58,438 nt of DNA from an uncultured Thiodictyon sp. Its GTDB lineage: Bacteria; Pseudomonadota; Gammaproteobacteria; Chromatiales; Chromatiaceae. This document shows, piece after piece, positions 8,068 through 16,755 of the stretch. The notes below the pieces were generated by a model that ran no database searches, was not told where the DNA came from, and worked only from the letters and a program-made list of their open reading frames with translations. Position numbers and translations under genes: made by a program. Each line of letters starts with the position of its first letter. Positions within the stretch are counted from its first letter, which is position 1. The stretch spans positions 1 to 58,438 of the forward strand of contig NZ_CAJAXH010000081.1 in the NCBI RefSeq assembly GCF_903946935.1. The letters run 5' to 3'.

Positions 8068-9885
8068 TTATGATTCTACAGAATACATCCGCTCAATTGA
8101 CTCCCGGTAGCGCTTCAGAACCTCGCTGCGCTTGACCTTCAGTGTCGGCGTCAGGAGCCCGTTCTCGACCGTCCAGGGCTCCAGGGTCAGGGCGGCCCGG
8201 CGGATCTTGGCATAGCCGGGGAAGTCGCGGAGCGCAAGTCGCACGCGCTTGACCATGTCCCGGCCCAGGTGCGGGTCTTCCAGGCTATTGGGCGCGGCTG
8301 GGTCGAGTCCGAATTCCTGGGCCAGGCCGTTCCAGAGGTCCTCGTTGAGCACCAGCAGGGCGGTGAGATGGGAGCGCCCCTCGCCGAGCACCAACGCCTG
8401 CTCGAACAGGGGGTCCATGGCGATCGCCATCTCCATGTCTGCCGGCGGCACCTTTTCCCCGTTGGACAGGACCAGGATGTCCTTGAGGCGGCCGGTGATG
8501 TAGACATGCCGGCCGCTCCGGCGCGCCTGGTCCCCGGTGTGCAGCCAGCCGTCGTGGGTCAGCACCTGGGCGGTGGCACTGTGGTTATTCCAGTAGCCCA
8601 TCATGACGCTGTGACCCCTGACCAGCAGCTCGTCGTCTGCCCCGATGCGCAACTGCACCCCGCGGATGGGGACGCCCACGCTCTCCGGGATGTTGTCCTC
8701 GATGGGGTTGACGGTGATCACCGGGCTAGTCTCGGTGAGTCCATAGCCCTGCAACAGGGGCAGGCCGAGACTGAGGAAGGTGCGCGCCACCGGGTAGGGC
8801 AGGGGTGCGCCGCCGCTCACCGCCGCGCGCAGGCGCCCGCCCAGCCGGTCCAACACCGGCCCCGCCACGCGGCGGCGCAGCCACGGCCACAGCAGCAGCA
8901 GTGGGTGCCAGCCGCCGCGCCCTTGGGTGTGCAGAAAGTTGCGCCAGCCGGCGGCGACGCTCAGGCGGAAAAGCCAGCGCACCGGGGCCGCGCGGGTGGC
9001 CAACTGGTCCGCCACCCGGGCATAGACCCGCTCGAAGACCCGGGGCACGGCGATGATGACCGTCGGGCGGACGGTCAGCAGGTCCTCCGCGAGTTGCCCC
9101 ACCGAGCGCGCAAAGGCCACACAGGCCCCGGCCATCATCGGTAGGTAATAGCCGCCGGTGCGCTCCAGTGCATGTGACAGGGGCAGGAAGGACAGGAAGA
9201 CGTCTTCCTGGTAGCAGGCGATCACTGTAATCGAGGCATGGGCATCGGACAGCAGGTTGCGGTGCGAGAGCATCACCCCCTTGGGCCGCCCGGTGGTGCC
9301 TGAGGTATAAACGATGGTCGCCAACGCGCGGGTGTCGCCCGCCCGCGGGGGTGGCGCGGCGGCGGTGTCCGGCAGCCAGTCCTCTGCCACCCGCACCCGC
9401 GGGTCGGCGGCGGCCAGGTCCAGCGCCTGTGCGCCCCCGTCCAGGAGCACCACCCGCAGCGGCCAGGGGGCCGGGCCAAGCGCCTCCGCCAGGCGCTTCC
9501 AGCGTCCCGCGTCCTGCACCAGCAGCACCTTGACCCCGGCGTCCTGCAGAATATAGGCGGCGTTGTCGGCCCGGTCGTCGGTGTAGAGCGGCACCGTGAC
9601 CAGGCCCAGCGACAGCGCCGCCAGGTCGAACATCACCCACTCCGGGCAGTTGCGCAGCAGCATGGCGACCCGGTCGCCGGTGGCGAGGGCCTCACCCGCC
9701 AGGGCGGCGCGCCAGCGCGCCACCGCCTGTCCCATCGCGCCCCAGGTCAGTTGCTGCCAGCCCAGGTCGCGGTCATGGAAGCGGTAGGCGACACGCTCCG
9801 GGGAGCGACGCACCCGCTGGAAAAAGAGGCCGTCCAGGGTTAGTGCGTGCTCGATCGAGATCAGGTCCTCTGACCATTGGCTCAC
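8068..9885 (-). CDS. AMP-dependent long-chain acyl-CoA synthetase/ligase
   Basis: 605 residues of the ANL superfamily, closest in pattern to the COG1022 (FAA1-type) fatty acid ligases. It adenylates a fatty acid with ATP and transfers it to CoA. The phosphate-binding motif YTSGTTGRPKGVMLSH is near residue 195, the GYGLTETSPV motif near 370, and HTGDQARRSG followed by GRLKDILVLSNGEKV in the hinge and C-terminal domain. The exact substrate cannot be read from the sequence. It is monocistronic and divergent from thiS, with 253 bases between them; no riboswitch-like sequence was seen there. Confidence 0.93.
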   Translation of the reverse strand: MSQWSEDLISIEHALTLDGLFFQRVRRSPERVAYRFHDRDLGWQQLTWGAMGQAVARWRAALAGEALATGDRVAMLLRNCPEWVMFDLAALSLGLVTVPLYTDDRADNAAYILQDAGVKVLLVQDAGRWKRLAEALGPAPWPLRVVLLDGGAQALDLAAADPRVRVAEDWLPDTAAAPPPRAGDTRALATIVYTSGTTGRPKGVMLSHRNLLSDAHASITVIACYQEDVFLSFLPLSHALERTGGYYLPMMAGACVAFARSVGQLAEDLLTVRPTVIIAVPRVFERVYARVADQLATRAAPVRWLFRLSVAAGWRNFLHTQGRGGWHPLLLLWPWLRRRVAGPVLDRLGGRLRAAVSGGAPLPYPVARTFLSLGLPLLQGYGLTETSPVITVNPIEDNIPESVGVPIRGVQLRIGADDELLVRGHSVMMGYWNNHSATAQVLTHDGWLHTGDQARRSGRHVYITGRLKDILVLSNGEKVPPADMEMAIAMDPLFEQALVLGEGRSHLTALLVLNEDLWNGLAQEFGLDPAAPNSLEDPHLGRDMVKRVRLALRDFPGYAKIRRAALTLEPWTVENGLLTPTLKVKRSEVLKRYRESIERMYSVES

Positions 9886-10138
9886 GGTGGTGTCCTCGTC
9901 GAGTGTGGTGGCGATCCGGATTCGCGGCCCGAGGCGGTTCGCTGCGGCCGGTAGCTGCCGGAGTCGGCCTCCGGAATTTTGCGCCGTGTAAGGTAACGAG
10001 GCCGACAGGTTTTTGCAATCATGCTAACCCCTTGAGGGTGTGTGCCCCGGCCGCGGCGCCGCCCGGTTCGAGCGGATTCGCCCGGACTGGGCCTGGGCTG
10101 GGATAGAATTGCCCGACCCCAGCTGGAGACCAATCGCT

Positions 10139-10339
10139 ATGCAGATCGAAATCAATGGAGCGCCCGCCGAGGTCGCGGATGGCGCACTCATGTCTACCCT
10201 CATCGCCACCCTCGCCCTGGCCGGGAAACGCATCGCCGTGGAGTTAAACGGTGAGCTGGTGCCGCGCAGCCGCTTCGACTGCCAGCGGCTCGCGCCCGGC
10301 GACCGGGTGGAAATCATCCAGGCGGTCGGCGGCGGCTGA
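10139..10339 (+). CDS. thiS: Sulfur carrier protein ThiS
   Basis: 66 residues with a ubiquitin-like fold pattern (MQIEINGAPAEV...) ending in AVGGG. The terminal glycine is the site of adenylation and thiocarboxylation during assembly of the thiazole part of thiamine. ATG at 10139 has GGAG 10 bases upstream. It is followed by thiG after 87 bases. thiF, thiE and thiC are not in the window. Confidence 0.94.
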   Translation: MQIEINGAPAEVADGALMSTLIATLALAGKRIAVELNGELVPRSRFDCQRLAPGDRVEIIQAVGGG

Positions 10340-10426
10340 GTGGGGGGTTCCTTTGGTCGAAAAAGAACGCACATAGGCCCTTTGTGCGCCACCCCCACAC
10401 CCCCCACAGTTCGGAGCCGCTGCGTC

Positions 10427-11224
10427 ATGTCCCAAGCCCCCACCCATTCCGATCATTTCACCATCGCCGGCCAGGAATACAGCTCGCGCCTCCTGGTCGG
10501 CACCGGAAAATACAAGGACTTGGCAGAAACCGCTCGCGCCATCGAGGCGAGCGGGGCGGAGATCGTCACCGTCGCCGTGCGCCGCACCAACATCGGCCAG
10601 ACCCCCGGGGAGCCCAACATCCTGGACGTGCTGCCCCCGGAGCGCTACACCATCCTGCCCAACACCGCCGGCTGCTATGACGCCGAGACCGCCGTGCGCA
10701 CCTGCCGCCTGGCGCGCGAACTGCTGGACGGCCACAATCTGGTCAAGCTGGAGGTCCTGGGCGACGAGAAGACCCTGTTCCCGGACGTCATCGCCACCCT
10801 CGCGGCAGCGGAGATCCTGGTCAAGGACGGCTTCGACGTGATGGTCTACACCAACGACGACCCGATCATCGCCAAGCGCCTGGAGGAGCTGGGCTGTGTG
10901 GCGATCATGCCGCTGGCCGCCCCCATCGGCTCCGGGCTCGGTGTCCGCAACCCGCTGAACATCCTTACGATCGTCGAGAACGCCCGGGTCCCGGTGCTGG
11001 TCGATGCGGGGGTCGGTACGGCCTCTGACGCGGCCATCGCCATGGAGTTGGGCTGTGACGGCGTGCTGATGAACACCGCCATCGCCGCCGCGCGCGACCC
11101 GGTGCTGATGGCGAGCGCCATGCGCAAGGGGATCGAGGCCGGGCGCGAAGCCTATCTGGCCGGGCGCATGGCCCCCAAGCGCTTTGCGTCGGCGTCCTCG
11201 CCGCTCACGGGGCTGTTCTTCTGA
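10427..11224 (+). CDS. thiG: Thiazole synthase ThiG
   Basis: 265 residues, full length. ThiG condenses deoxyxylulose-5-phosphate, dehydroglycine and sulfur from ThiS thiocarboxylate. The Schiff-base lysine lies in [10 protein letters not shown]; the phosphate-binding segments are [11 protein letters not shown] and [11 protein letters not shown]. The start at ATG 10427 (MSQAPTH) follows GGAG. In many gammaproteobacteria the next gene is trmB; here a type I restriction hsdR gene begins only 9 bases after the stop, marking a probable insertion boundary. Confidence 0.96.
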   Translation: MSQAPTHSDHFTIAGQEYSSRLLVGTGKYKDLAETARAIEASGAEIVTVAVRRTNIGQTPGEPNILDVLPPERYTILPNTAGCYDAETAVRTCRLARELLDGHNLVKLEVLGDEKTLFPDVIATLAAAEILVKDGFDVMVYTNDDPIIAKRLEELGCVAIMPLAAPIGSGLGVRNPLNILTIVENARVPVLVDAGVGTASDAAIAMELGCDGVLMNTAIAAARDPVLMASAMRKGIEAGREAYLAGRMAPKRFASASSPLTGLFF

Positions 11225-11233
11225 GCCTTCCGA

Positions 11234-14200
11234 ATGACGGAAAAAGACATCGAGCAAGCGCTGATCGAGAAACTGGGCGATCTCAAATACACCTATCGCC
11301 CGGACATCCGCGACCGTGCCGCACTGGAGCAGAACTTCCGCGAGAAGTTCGAGGCCCTGAACCGCGTGCAGCTGACCGACAGCGAGTTCCACCGCCTGCT
11401 GGACACGATTGTTACCGCCGATGTCTTCGCCGCCGCCCGCCACCTGCGCGAATGCAACAGCTTCGAACGCGATGACGGCACCCCGCTCTACTACACCCTG
11501 GTTAACATCAAGGACTGGTGCAAGAACAGCTTCGAGGTGGTCAACCAGCTCCGGATCAGCACCGATTACAGCCATCACCGTTACGACGTGATCCTGGTCA
11601 TCAACGGCATTCCAGCCGTCCAGATCGAGCTGAAAACCTTCGCCATCAGCCCGCGCCGGGCCATGCAGCAGATCGTCGATTACAAGAACGACCCCGGCAA
11701 CGGCTACACCAAGACCCTGCTCTGTTTCCTGCAGCTCTTCATCGTCACCAACCGCAGCGACACCTGGTACTTCGCCAACAACAACAGCCGCCACTTCAGC
11801 TTCAACGCCGACGAGCGCTTCCTGCCGCTGTACCAGTTCGCGGACGTGGACAACACCAAGATCACCCATCTGGACCGCTTCGCCGACGCCTTCCTCGCCA
11901 AATGCCAGCTGGGCGAGATGATCAGCCGCTACATGGTGTTGGTCGCTGGCGAGCAGAAGCTCCTGATGATGCGGCCGTATCAGCTCTATGCGGTCAAGGC
12001 GATGGTCGAATCCATCCACCAGCGCTGCGGTAACGGCTACGTCTGGCACACCACCGGCAGCGGCAAGACGCTCACCTCGTTCAAGGCAGCGACGCTCCTC
12101 AAGGACAACCCCGACATCGACAAGTGCCTGTTCGTGGTGGATCGCAAAGACCTGGACCGGCAGACGCGCGAGGAATTCAACAAGTTCCAGGAAGGCTGCG
12201 TCGAGGAAAACACCAACACCGAAACCCTGGTGCGCCGGCTGCTCTCCGACGACTACGCCGACAAGGTCATCGTCACCACCATCCAGAAGCTTGGCCTGGC
12301 GCTGGATGGAACGAACAAACGCAACTACAAGGAGCGTCTGGAACCGCTGCGCCACCAACGCATGGTCTTCATCTTCGACGAATGCCACCGCTCGCAATTC
12401 GGTGAGAACCACCAGGCCATCAAGGAATTCTTCCCCAACGCCCAGCTGTTCGGCTTCACCGGTACGCCCATCTTCGAGCAAAACGCCAGCTACCAGCAGA
12501 TCGAAGGCCAGCAGGCGTCCTACCGGACCACGGCCGACATCTTCCAGCAGCAATTGCACGCCTACACCATCACCCACGCCATCGAAGACCGCAACGTGCT
12601 GCGCTTCCATGTCGATTACTACAAGCCCGAAGGCAAGAAGCAGCCCAAGCCGGGTGAGGCGCTGGCGAAAAAGGCCATCGTCGAGGCGATTCTGGCCAAG
12701 CACGACGCCGCGACCAACGGGCGCAAATTCAATGCCCTGATGGCCACAGCTTCAATCAATGACGCCATCGAATACCACGCACTGTTCAAAGCCGTTCAGG
12801 CGGAAAAGAAGGCCGCAGACCCCGACTTCCAGCCACTCAACATCGCCTGCGTCTTCTCCCCGCCCGCGGAGGGCAACAAGGACGTGCAGCAGATTCAGGA
12901 AGACCTGCCGCAGGAAAAGGCCGACAACGAACAGGAGCCCGACAAGAAGAAGGAGGCCCTCAAGGCGATCATCGCCGACTACAACGCCCAATACGGCAGC
13001 AACCATTGCATCGGCGAATTCGATCTCTACTATCAGGACGTGCAAAAGCGCATCAAGGATCAGCAATACCCCAATGCCGACCTGCCCCACGCCCAGAAGA
13101 TCGACATCACCATCGTGGTGGACATGCTGCTCACCGGCTTCGATTCCAAATACCTGAACACCCTCTATGTCGACAAGAACCTCAAATACCGCGGCCTGAT
13201 CCAGGCGTTTTCGCGCACCAACCGCGTGCTCAACGACACCAAGCCCTACGGCAACATCCTCGACTTCCGCCAACAACAAGACGCCGTGGACACCGCCATC
13301 GGCCTCTTCTCCGGCCAGACCGGCAAGCAGGCCCGCGAAATCTGGCTGGTGGACAAGGCCCCGGTGGTCATCGACAAACTGCAAACCGCCGTGCAGAAGC
13401 TCGGCGACTTCATGCAATCGCAGGGGCTGGCCAACACTCCCGACGCGGTACCGAAGCTCAAGGGCGACGCCGCGCGCGGCCAGTTCATCAACCTGTTCAA
13501 AGAGGTGCAACGACTCAAGACCCAGCTCGACCAATACACCGACCTCACCGACGGCAACCGCCAAGCCATCGAGCAGATCCTGCCCAAGGATCGATTGCAG
13601 GGCTTCAAAGGCGTCTATCTGGACACCGCCCAGCGCCTGAAGGCGAAACAGGATAAGGGCAGCGATAAGACTGATCCCGCCGTCCAGCAGCTCGATTTCG
13701 AGTTCGTGCTGTTCGCATCAAGCCTCATCGACTACGACTACATCATGGCGCTCATCACCCGCTACGCCAGCCAGACGCCGGGCAAGCAGACGGTGAGCCG
13801 CGCCGAATTGATCGGCCTGATTCAATCCGAGGCCAAACTCATCGATGATCGGGACGCCCTCACCGAATACATCGACAGCCTCGACACCAGCAAGGCGCAC
13901 ACCGTCGAAGGTGTGCGTGAGCAATATGCCCACTACAAGGTCGCCAAGACCGCCCAGGTCATCGCCGACCTGGCCAGGCAGCACGGCCTGTCCGCCGCCG
14001 CCCTGCAAGGCTTGGTGGACGCCATCCTGCGCCGCATGATCTTCGACGGCGCGCTGCTCAATGATCTGTTGGCCCCGCTGGAACTGGGCTGGAAGGCGCG
14101 CACCAAGGCGGAACTGGCGCTGATGGACGACCTGATGCCGCTGCTGCACAGACTCGCCCAGGGGCGGGAGATTTCTGGGTTGGGGGCGTATGAGCAATGA
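11234..14200 (+). CDS. hsdR: Type I restriction enzyme, R (endonuclease/translocase) subunit, system 1
   Basis: 988 residues. HsdR translocates and cuts unmethylated DNA as part of the R2M2S complex. The N-terminal nuclease core is YDVILVINGIPAVQIELKTF (D...ExK, about residues 117-135). The helicase motor has Walker A HTTGSGKTLTSF near residue 272, FDECHRSQF near 381 and FGFTGTPIF near 410, plus a late QAFSRTNR motif VI. The C-terminus ends in ISGLGAYEQ. It starts 9 bases after thiG with no strong ribosome-binding site, so it may be translationally coupled to thiG. The cognate hsdS and hsdM lie 1.3 and 3.7 kb downstream, separated by toxin-antitoxin genes and a YhcG-type nuclease. Confidence 0.95.
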   Translation: MTEKDIEQALIEKLGDLKYTYRPDIRDRAALEQNFREKFEALNRVQLTDSEFHRLLDTIVTADVFAAARHLRECNSFERDDGTPLYYTLVNIKDWCKNSFEVVNQLRISTDYSHHRYDVILVINGIPAVQIELKTFAISPRRAMQQIVDYKNDPGNGYTKTLLCFLQLFIVTNRSDTWYFANNNSRHFSFNADERFLPLYQFADVDNTKITHLDRFADAFLAKCQLGEMISRYMVLVAGEQKLLMMRPYQLYAVKAMVESIHQRCGNGYVWHTTGSGKTLTSFKAATLLKDNPDIDKCLFVVDRKDLDRQTREEFNKFQEGCVEENTNTETLVRRLLSDDYADKVIVTTIQKLGLALDGTNKRNYKERLEPLRHQRMVFIFDECHRSQFGENHQAIKEFFPNAQLFGFTGTPIFEQNASYQQIEGQQASYRTTADIFQQQLHAYTITHAIEDRNVLRFHVDYYKPEGKKQPKPGEALAKKAIVEAILAKHDAATNGRKFNALMATASINDAIEYHALFKAVQAEKKAADPDFQPLNIACVFSPPAEGNKDVQQIQEDLPQEKADNEQEPDKKKEALKAIIADYNAQYGSNHCIGEFDLYYQDVQKRIKDQQYPNADLPHAQKIDITIVVDMLLTGFDSKYLNTLYVDKNLKYRGLIQAFSRTNRVLNDTKPYGNILDFRQQQDAVDTAIGLFSGQTGKQAREIWLVDKAPVVIDKLQTAVQKLGDFMQSQGLANTPDAVPKLKGDAARGQFINLFKEVQRLKTQLDQYTDLTDGNRQAIEQILPKDRLQGFKGVYLDTAQRLKAKQDKGSDKTDPAVQQLDFEFVLFASSLIDYDYIMALITRYASQTPGKQTVSRAELIGLIQSEAKLIDDRDALTEYIDSLDTSKAHTVEGVREQYAHYKVAKTAQVIADLARQHGLSAAALQGLVDAILRRMIFDGALLNDLLAPLELGWKARTKAELALMDDLMPLLHRLAQGREISGLGAYEQ

Positions 14201-14245
14201 AAGGGGGTGCCGTCAAACGCAAGCACTCGCGCCAGCCTCGCGATT
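14171..14245 (+). repeat. hsdR 3'-end direct repeat, copy 1
   Basis: This segment encodes the last nine HsdR residues ISGLGAYEQ plus the stop and about 45 bases beyond. A second, diverged copy encoding ISGLGAYGQ plus a stop lies at 14896-14970, and the following AAAGG...CCG(T/G)CAAACGCAA is also shared. The VapBC-like cassette lies exactly between the two copies. Confidence 0.7.
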
Positions 14246-14318
14246 CTAGCGCAACACGCTCGACGCACTGAAAGTCAAACCTTTATTCTCTGCCTATTAG
14301 CAATAGGGAGCCTATGCC

Positions 14319-14549
14319 ATGCTGACGTTGGAACTGGATCGTGAATTGGAAGCGGGATTGCTGGAGATGGCCCGTAAGGAGCACCAGACGCCGGCTCAAA
14401 TCATCAGCCAGCTGCTTGCCCAGTATTTGTCAAGCAGGCAGTCGGCGGAATTATTGGTGAATGTGGCATCAGACCTGCCCATGATCGACGCATTTGCAGG
14501 AAAAGACCCCTTGAGCATTCAGAAGGAAATGCGCGATGAATGGCGTTAA
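14319..14549 (+). CDS. Putative antitoxin of a VapBC-like module
   Basis: 76 residues, MLTLELDRELEAGLLEMARK..., a short acidic-basic protein with a predicted N-terminal ribbon-helix-helix-like segment (beta strand, then AGLLEMARKEHQTPAQIISQLL) as in VapB-type antitoxins, and a C-terminal tail IQKEMRDEWR that could thread into the toxin. It overlaps the PIN toxin start by 14 bases, the usual arrangement. It lies between hsdR and hsdS of system 1. The fold assignment is by pattern only. Confidence 0.75.
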   Translation: MLTLELDRELEAGLLEMARKEHQTPAQIISQLLAQYLSSRQSAELLVNVASDLPMIDAFAGKDPLSIQKEMRDEWR

Positions 14550-14895
14550 GTTTCTGCTCGACACCAACATTGTGATCGGGTTGTTGAATCGCAGCGAAAC
14601 AGTCATTTGCCTGTTGACACAGCAACAGGTCGCCATCAGGGAATGTGCTTTCAGCGCGATCACTCGCATGGAACTGCTGAGCTACCACGGCCTGAAACCG
14701 GCAGACCGGCAAACCATCGAGCGGCTTCTGAGCCGGATGAATTACCTGCCGATTACCTCGGCCATTGAAGACGCCACCATTGCCTTCCGGCAGAAAAACA
14801 AAGGCAAATTACCCGACGCGATCATTGCCGCCACGGCTGGCCATCACCAACTGGAATTGCTGACGCTGGACACCGCGTTGGCCGGCAAGTATTGA
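14536..14895 (+). CDS. vapC: PIN-domain ribonuclease toxin (VapC family)
   Basis: 119 residues, complete. The PIN acidic residues are present: LLDTNIVIGLL (first Asp), a central Glu in ITRMELLSY, and KLPDAIIAATAGHH and LLTLDTAL near the end. VapC toxins cleave tRNA or rRNA and are neutralised by the antitoxin encoded immediately upstream. The stop codon is followed without a gap by a second copy of the hsdR 3' end (14896-14925), showing that the cassette was joined into hsdR-derived sequence. Confidence 0.88.
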   Translation: MNGVKFLLDTNIVIGLLNRSETVICLLTQQQVAIRECAFSAITRMELLSYHGLKPADRQTIERLLSRMNYLPITSAIEDATIAFRQKNKGKLPDAIIAATAGHHQLELLTLDTALAGKY

Positions 14896-14970
14896 ATCTC
14901 AGGGCTGGGGGCGTATGGGCAATAAAAGGATTTTCCGGCAAACGCAAAACGCTTGCCAGCGGCGAGTGTT
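14896..14970 (+). repeat. hsdR 3'-end direct repeat, copy 2
   Basis: The frame reads ISGLGAYGQ then TAA, differing from the HsdR C-terminus by one residue, and the similarity continues about 45 bases beyond the stop. It begins directly after the vapC stop codon. It marks either a duplication caused by capture of the VapBC cassette or the leftover of recombination between two hsdR genes. Confidence 0.7.
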
Positions 14971-15114
14971 TTGCGTGAGATTGCCGACCCGCGCGAGTGG
15001 CAGCGCGAACAACGCCAGGATCGTCCCCTGCCGGGTAGAAGTCATGCTGATTGACAGCAATCGAATCATCCCTGCCGGCCAGCCGCAGCACCATCTTACA
15101 TAGAGGAGTTCAAG

Positions 15115-15354
15115 ATGAATCACGCGCAATTATCTGAAAGAATACAGACTCTACCGCCAGACAAGCAGGCGGAGGTTTTCGATTTCGTCGATTTTCTGGT
15201 ATCCCGTCACGCCGTCGCCAAGCAACAAGAGATCGCTGATGGTGAATGGACCCGTGCCGAATTCAGCGCCATGGCGATGAGTCAGGCGATGCGTGGTATG
15301 GAGGATGAGCCGCCTCTCTATACCCGCGATGATCTCAAGGAATGCTGGCAATGA
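15115..15354 (+). CDS. DUF2281-type antitoxin
   Basis: 79 residues with the DUF2281 pattern LPPDKQAEVFDFVDFLVSRH, found in antitoxins paired with MazF/PemK or RelE toxins. A TAGAGGAG-type site precedes the ATG. Its stop overlaps the start of a MazF-like toxin gene by four bases (ATGA), but that toxin is a deletion remnant, so this antitoxin is now an orphan. Confidence 0.75.
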   Translation: MNHAQLSERIQTLPPDKQAEVFDFVDFLVSRHAVAKQQEIADGEWTRAEFSAMAMSQAMRGMEDEPPLYTRDDLKECWQ

Positions 15355-15475
15355 AACAAGCCGGGCAAATCGTGCTTGTGCCCTTCCCGTTTACCGATCT
15401 TTCCGGCGCAGTGATGGGCGGTTGCAACGAATTCGTCAACGGCTCGCCGCGTGGATTGCGGAAGATAGCCAATGA
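15351..15475 (+). pseudogene. MazF/PemK-like toxin, internally deleted
   Basis: The start reads MKQAGQIVLVPFPFTDLSGA, a clear MazF/PemK N-terminus. After 20 codons the similarity stops, and a different frame reads LQRIRQRLAAWIAEDSQ before TGA at 15475, which looks like the C-terminal helix of the same toxin family. The middle (roughly 70 residues) is missing and the frames do not match, so the toxin is inactive. The remnant overlaps the hsdS start at 15472. Confidence 0.6.
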
Positions 15476-16755
15476 GTAACGTGCCCAATGTGCCCAAGCG
15501 GCGCTTTCCTGAGTTTCGGGAGGCGGGGGAGTGGGAGACCAAAGAGCTGCGCAAGGTTGCCGCCATTATTAAAAAGAAAGCGGGCAGCGATAAATTCAGG
15601 CTTATGAGTATCACTGCTGGCGTGGGGTTGGTTTCCCAGCTTGAAAAGTTTGGCCGCGAAATTGCGGGGGCACAGTATAAGAATTATCTGGTTATTGAAA
15701 GGCACGACTTTGCGTATAATAAAAGCGCAACCAAAGAATATCCAGAGGGATTCATTGCGATGTATGCAGGAAACGAACCTGGAGCAGTCCCAAACAGCAT
15801 ATTCACCTGTTTTCGAGTTGATGCAAGCGCCGTTTTTCCACAATATCTTGACTACCTGTTTATTAGCAACCTGCACGGCAGATGGCTTAAAATGTTCATT
15901 ACCGTGGGGGCGCGTGCACATGGTTCGCTCAACATTGACGACAACGATTTGTTGGCCTTGCCTGTTCCGTTCCCACAAGGCGATCACTCATTAAGAGAAC
16001 AACAAAAAATCGCCGACTGCCTCGCGTCCCTCGACGAACTGATCACCCTGGAGGCGCAACAGCTCGACACGCTCAAGACCCATAAAAAAGGGCTGATGCA
16101 GCAGCTTTTCCCCGCCGAAGGCGAAACCCTGCCCAAACTACGCTTCCCCGAGTTTCGTGATGCGGGGGAGTGGGAGGAAAAGTCTTTGGGAGATATTGCA
16201 CGAATAACTTCTGGCGGTACGCCGAGCCGTGCCAAACCTGATTTCTGGGGCGGCTCGATTCCTTGGATTACAACCTCCTTAATTGGTTTCAACATAATAG
16301 ATCATGCGGAAGAATTCATTACAGCAGAAGGATTAGTAAATTCTTCCGCCAAGCTTTTCCCAGCGCAAACTTTGCTTATGGCTATGTACGGCCAAGGCAA
16401 AACTCGCGGGAAAGTTGCATTGTTAGGCATGGAGGCCACAACCAACCAAGCCTGCGCAGCAATTATGCTTAATGAAGAGGTTGACACTAATTTTGCATTT
16501 CAAAATCTAGCCTCTCGCTATGATGAAATTCGCAAACTAAGTAATGAAGGCGGTCAAGAAAACCTTAGCGCTGGACTAATTAAAGAAATCCCACTAACCC
16601 ACCCTAGTATTCCCGAACAACAAAAAATCGCCGACTGCCTCGCCTCTCTCGACGACCTCATCACCGCCCAAGCCCAGCAACTCGCCGCGCTAAAGACCCA
16701 TAAAAAGGGCCTGATGCAGCAGCTCTTCCCCGTGATGGATGGGGTGTCGGCATGA
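15472..16755 (+). CDS. hsdS: Type I restriction-modification specificity subunit, system 1
   Basis: 427 residues in two similar halves, each with a target recognition domain followed by a conserved helical spacer. Both halves open with RFPEFR(E/D)AGEWE and close with EQQKIADCLASLD(E/D)LIT...LKTHKKGLMQQLFP, and the DNA of these blocks is strongly repeated (about 16005-16175 against 15500-15540 and 16615-16735). The recognition domains are visibly AT-richer than the flanks, as expected for horizontally exchanged domains. The ATG overlaps the end of the broken toxin gene; the next gene overlaps its stop by four bases. Confidence 0.95.
   Translation: MSNVPNVPKRRFPEFREAGEWETKELRKVAAIIKKKAGSDKFRLMSITAGVGLVSQLEKFGREIAGAQYKNYLVIERHDFAYNKSATKEYPEGFIAMYAGNEPGAVPNSIFTCFRVDASAVFPQYLDYLFISNLHGRWLKMFITVGARAHGSLNIDDNDLLALPVPFPQGDHSLREQQKIADCLASLDELITLEAQQLDTLKTHKKGLMQQLFPAEGETLPKLRFPEFRDAGEWEEKSLGDIARITSGGTPSRAKPDFWGGSIPWITTSLIGFNIIDHAEEFITAEGLVNSSAKLFPAQTLLMAMYGQGKTRGKVALLGMEATTNQACAAIMLNEEVDTNFAFQNLASRYDEIRKLSNEGGQENLSAGLIKEIPLTHPSIPEQQKIADCLASLDDLITAQAQQLAALKTHKKGLMQQLFPVMDGVSA

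Noticed and set aside
9886-10138. A TPP riboswitch before thiS
   Set aside because: The conserved CUGAGA and ACCUGAUC-type thi-box elements were not found in the intergenic sequence.
10244-12703. An 819-codon open frame on the minus strand opposite thiS, thiG and hsdR
   Set aside because: It is a long antisense frame caused by GC-rich codon structure. It covers parts of three well-supported plus-strand genes, has valine/glycine/aspartate-rich composition and no recognisable domain.
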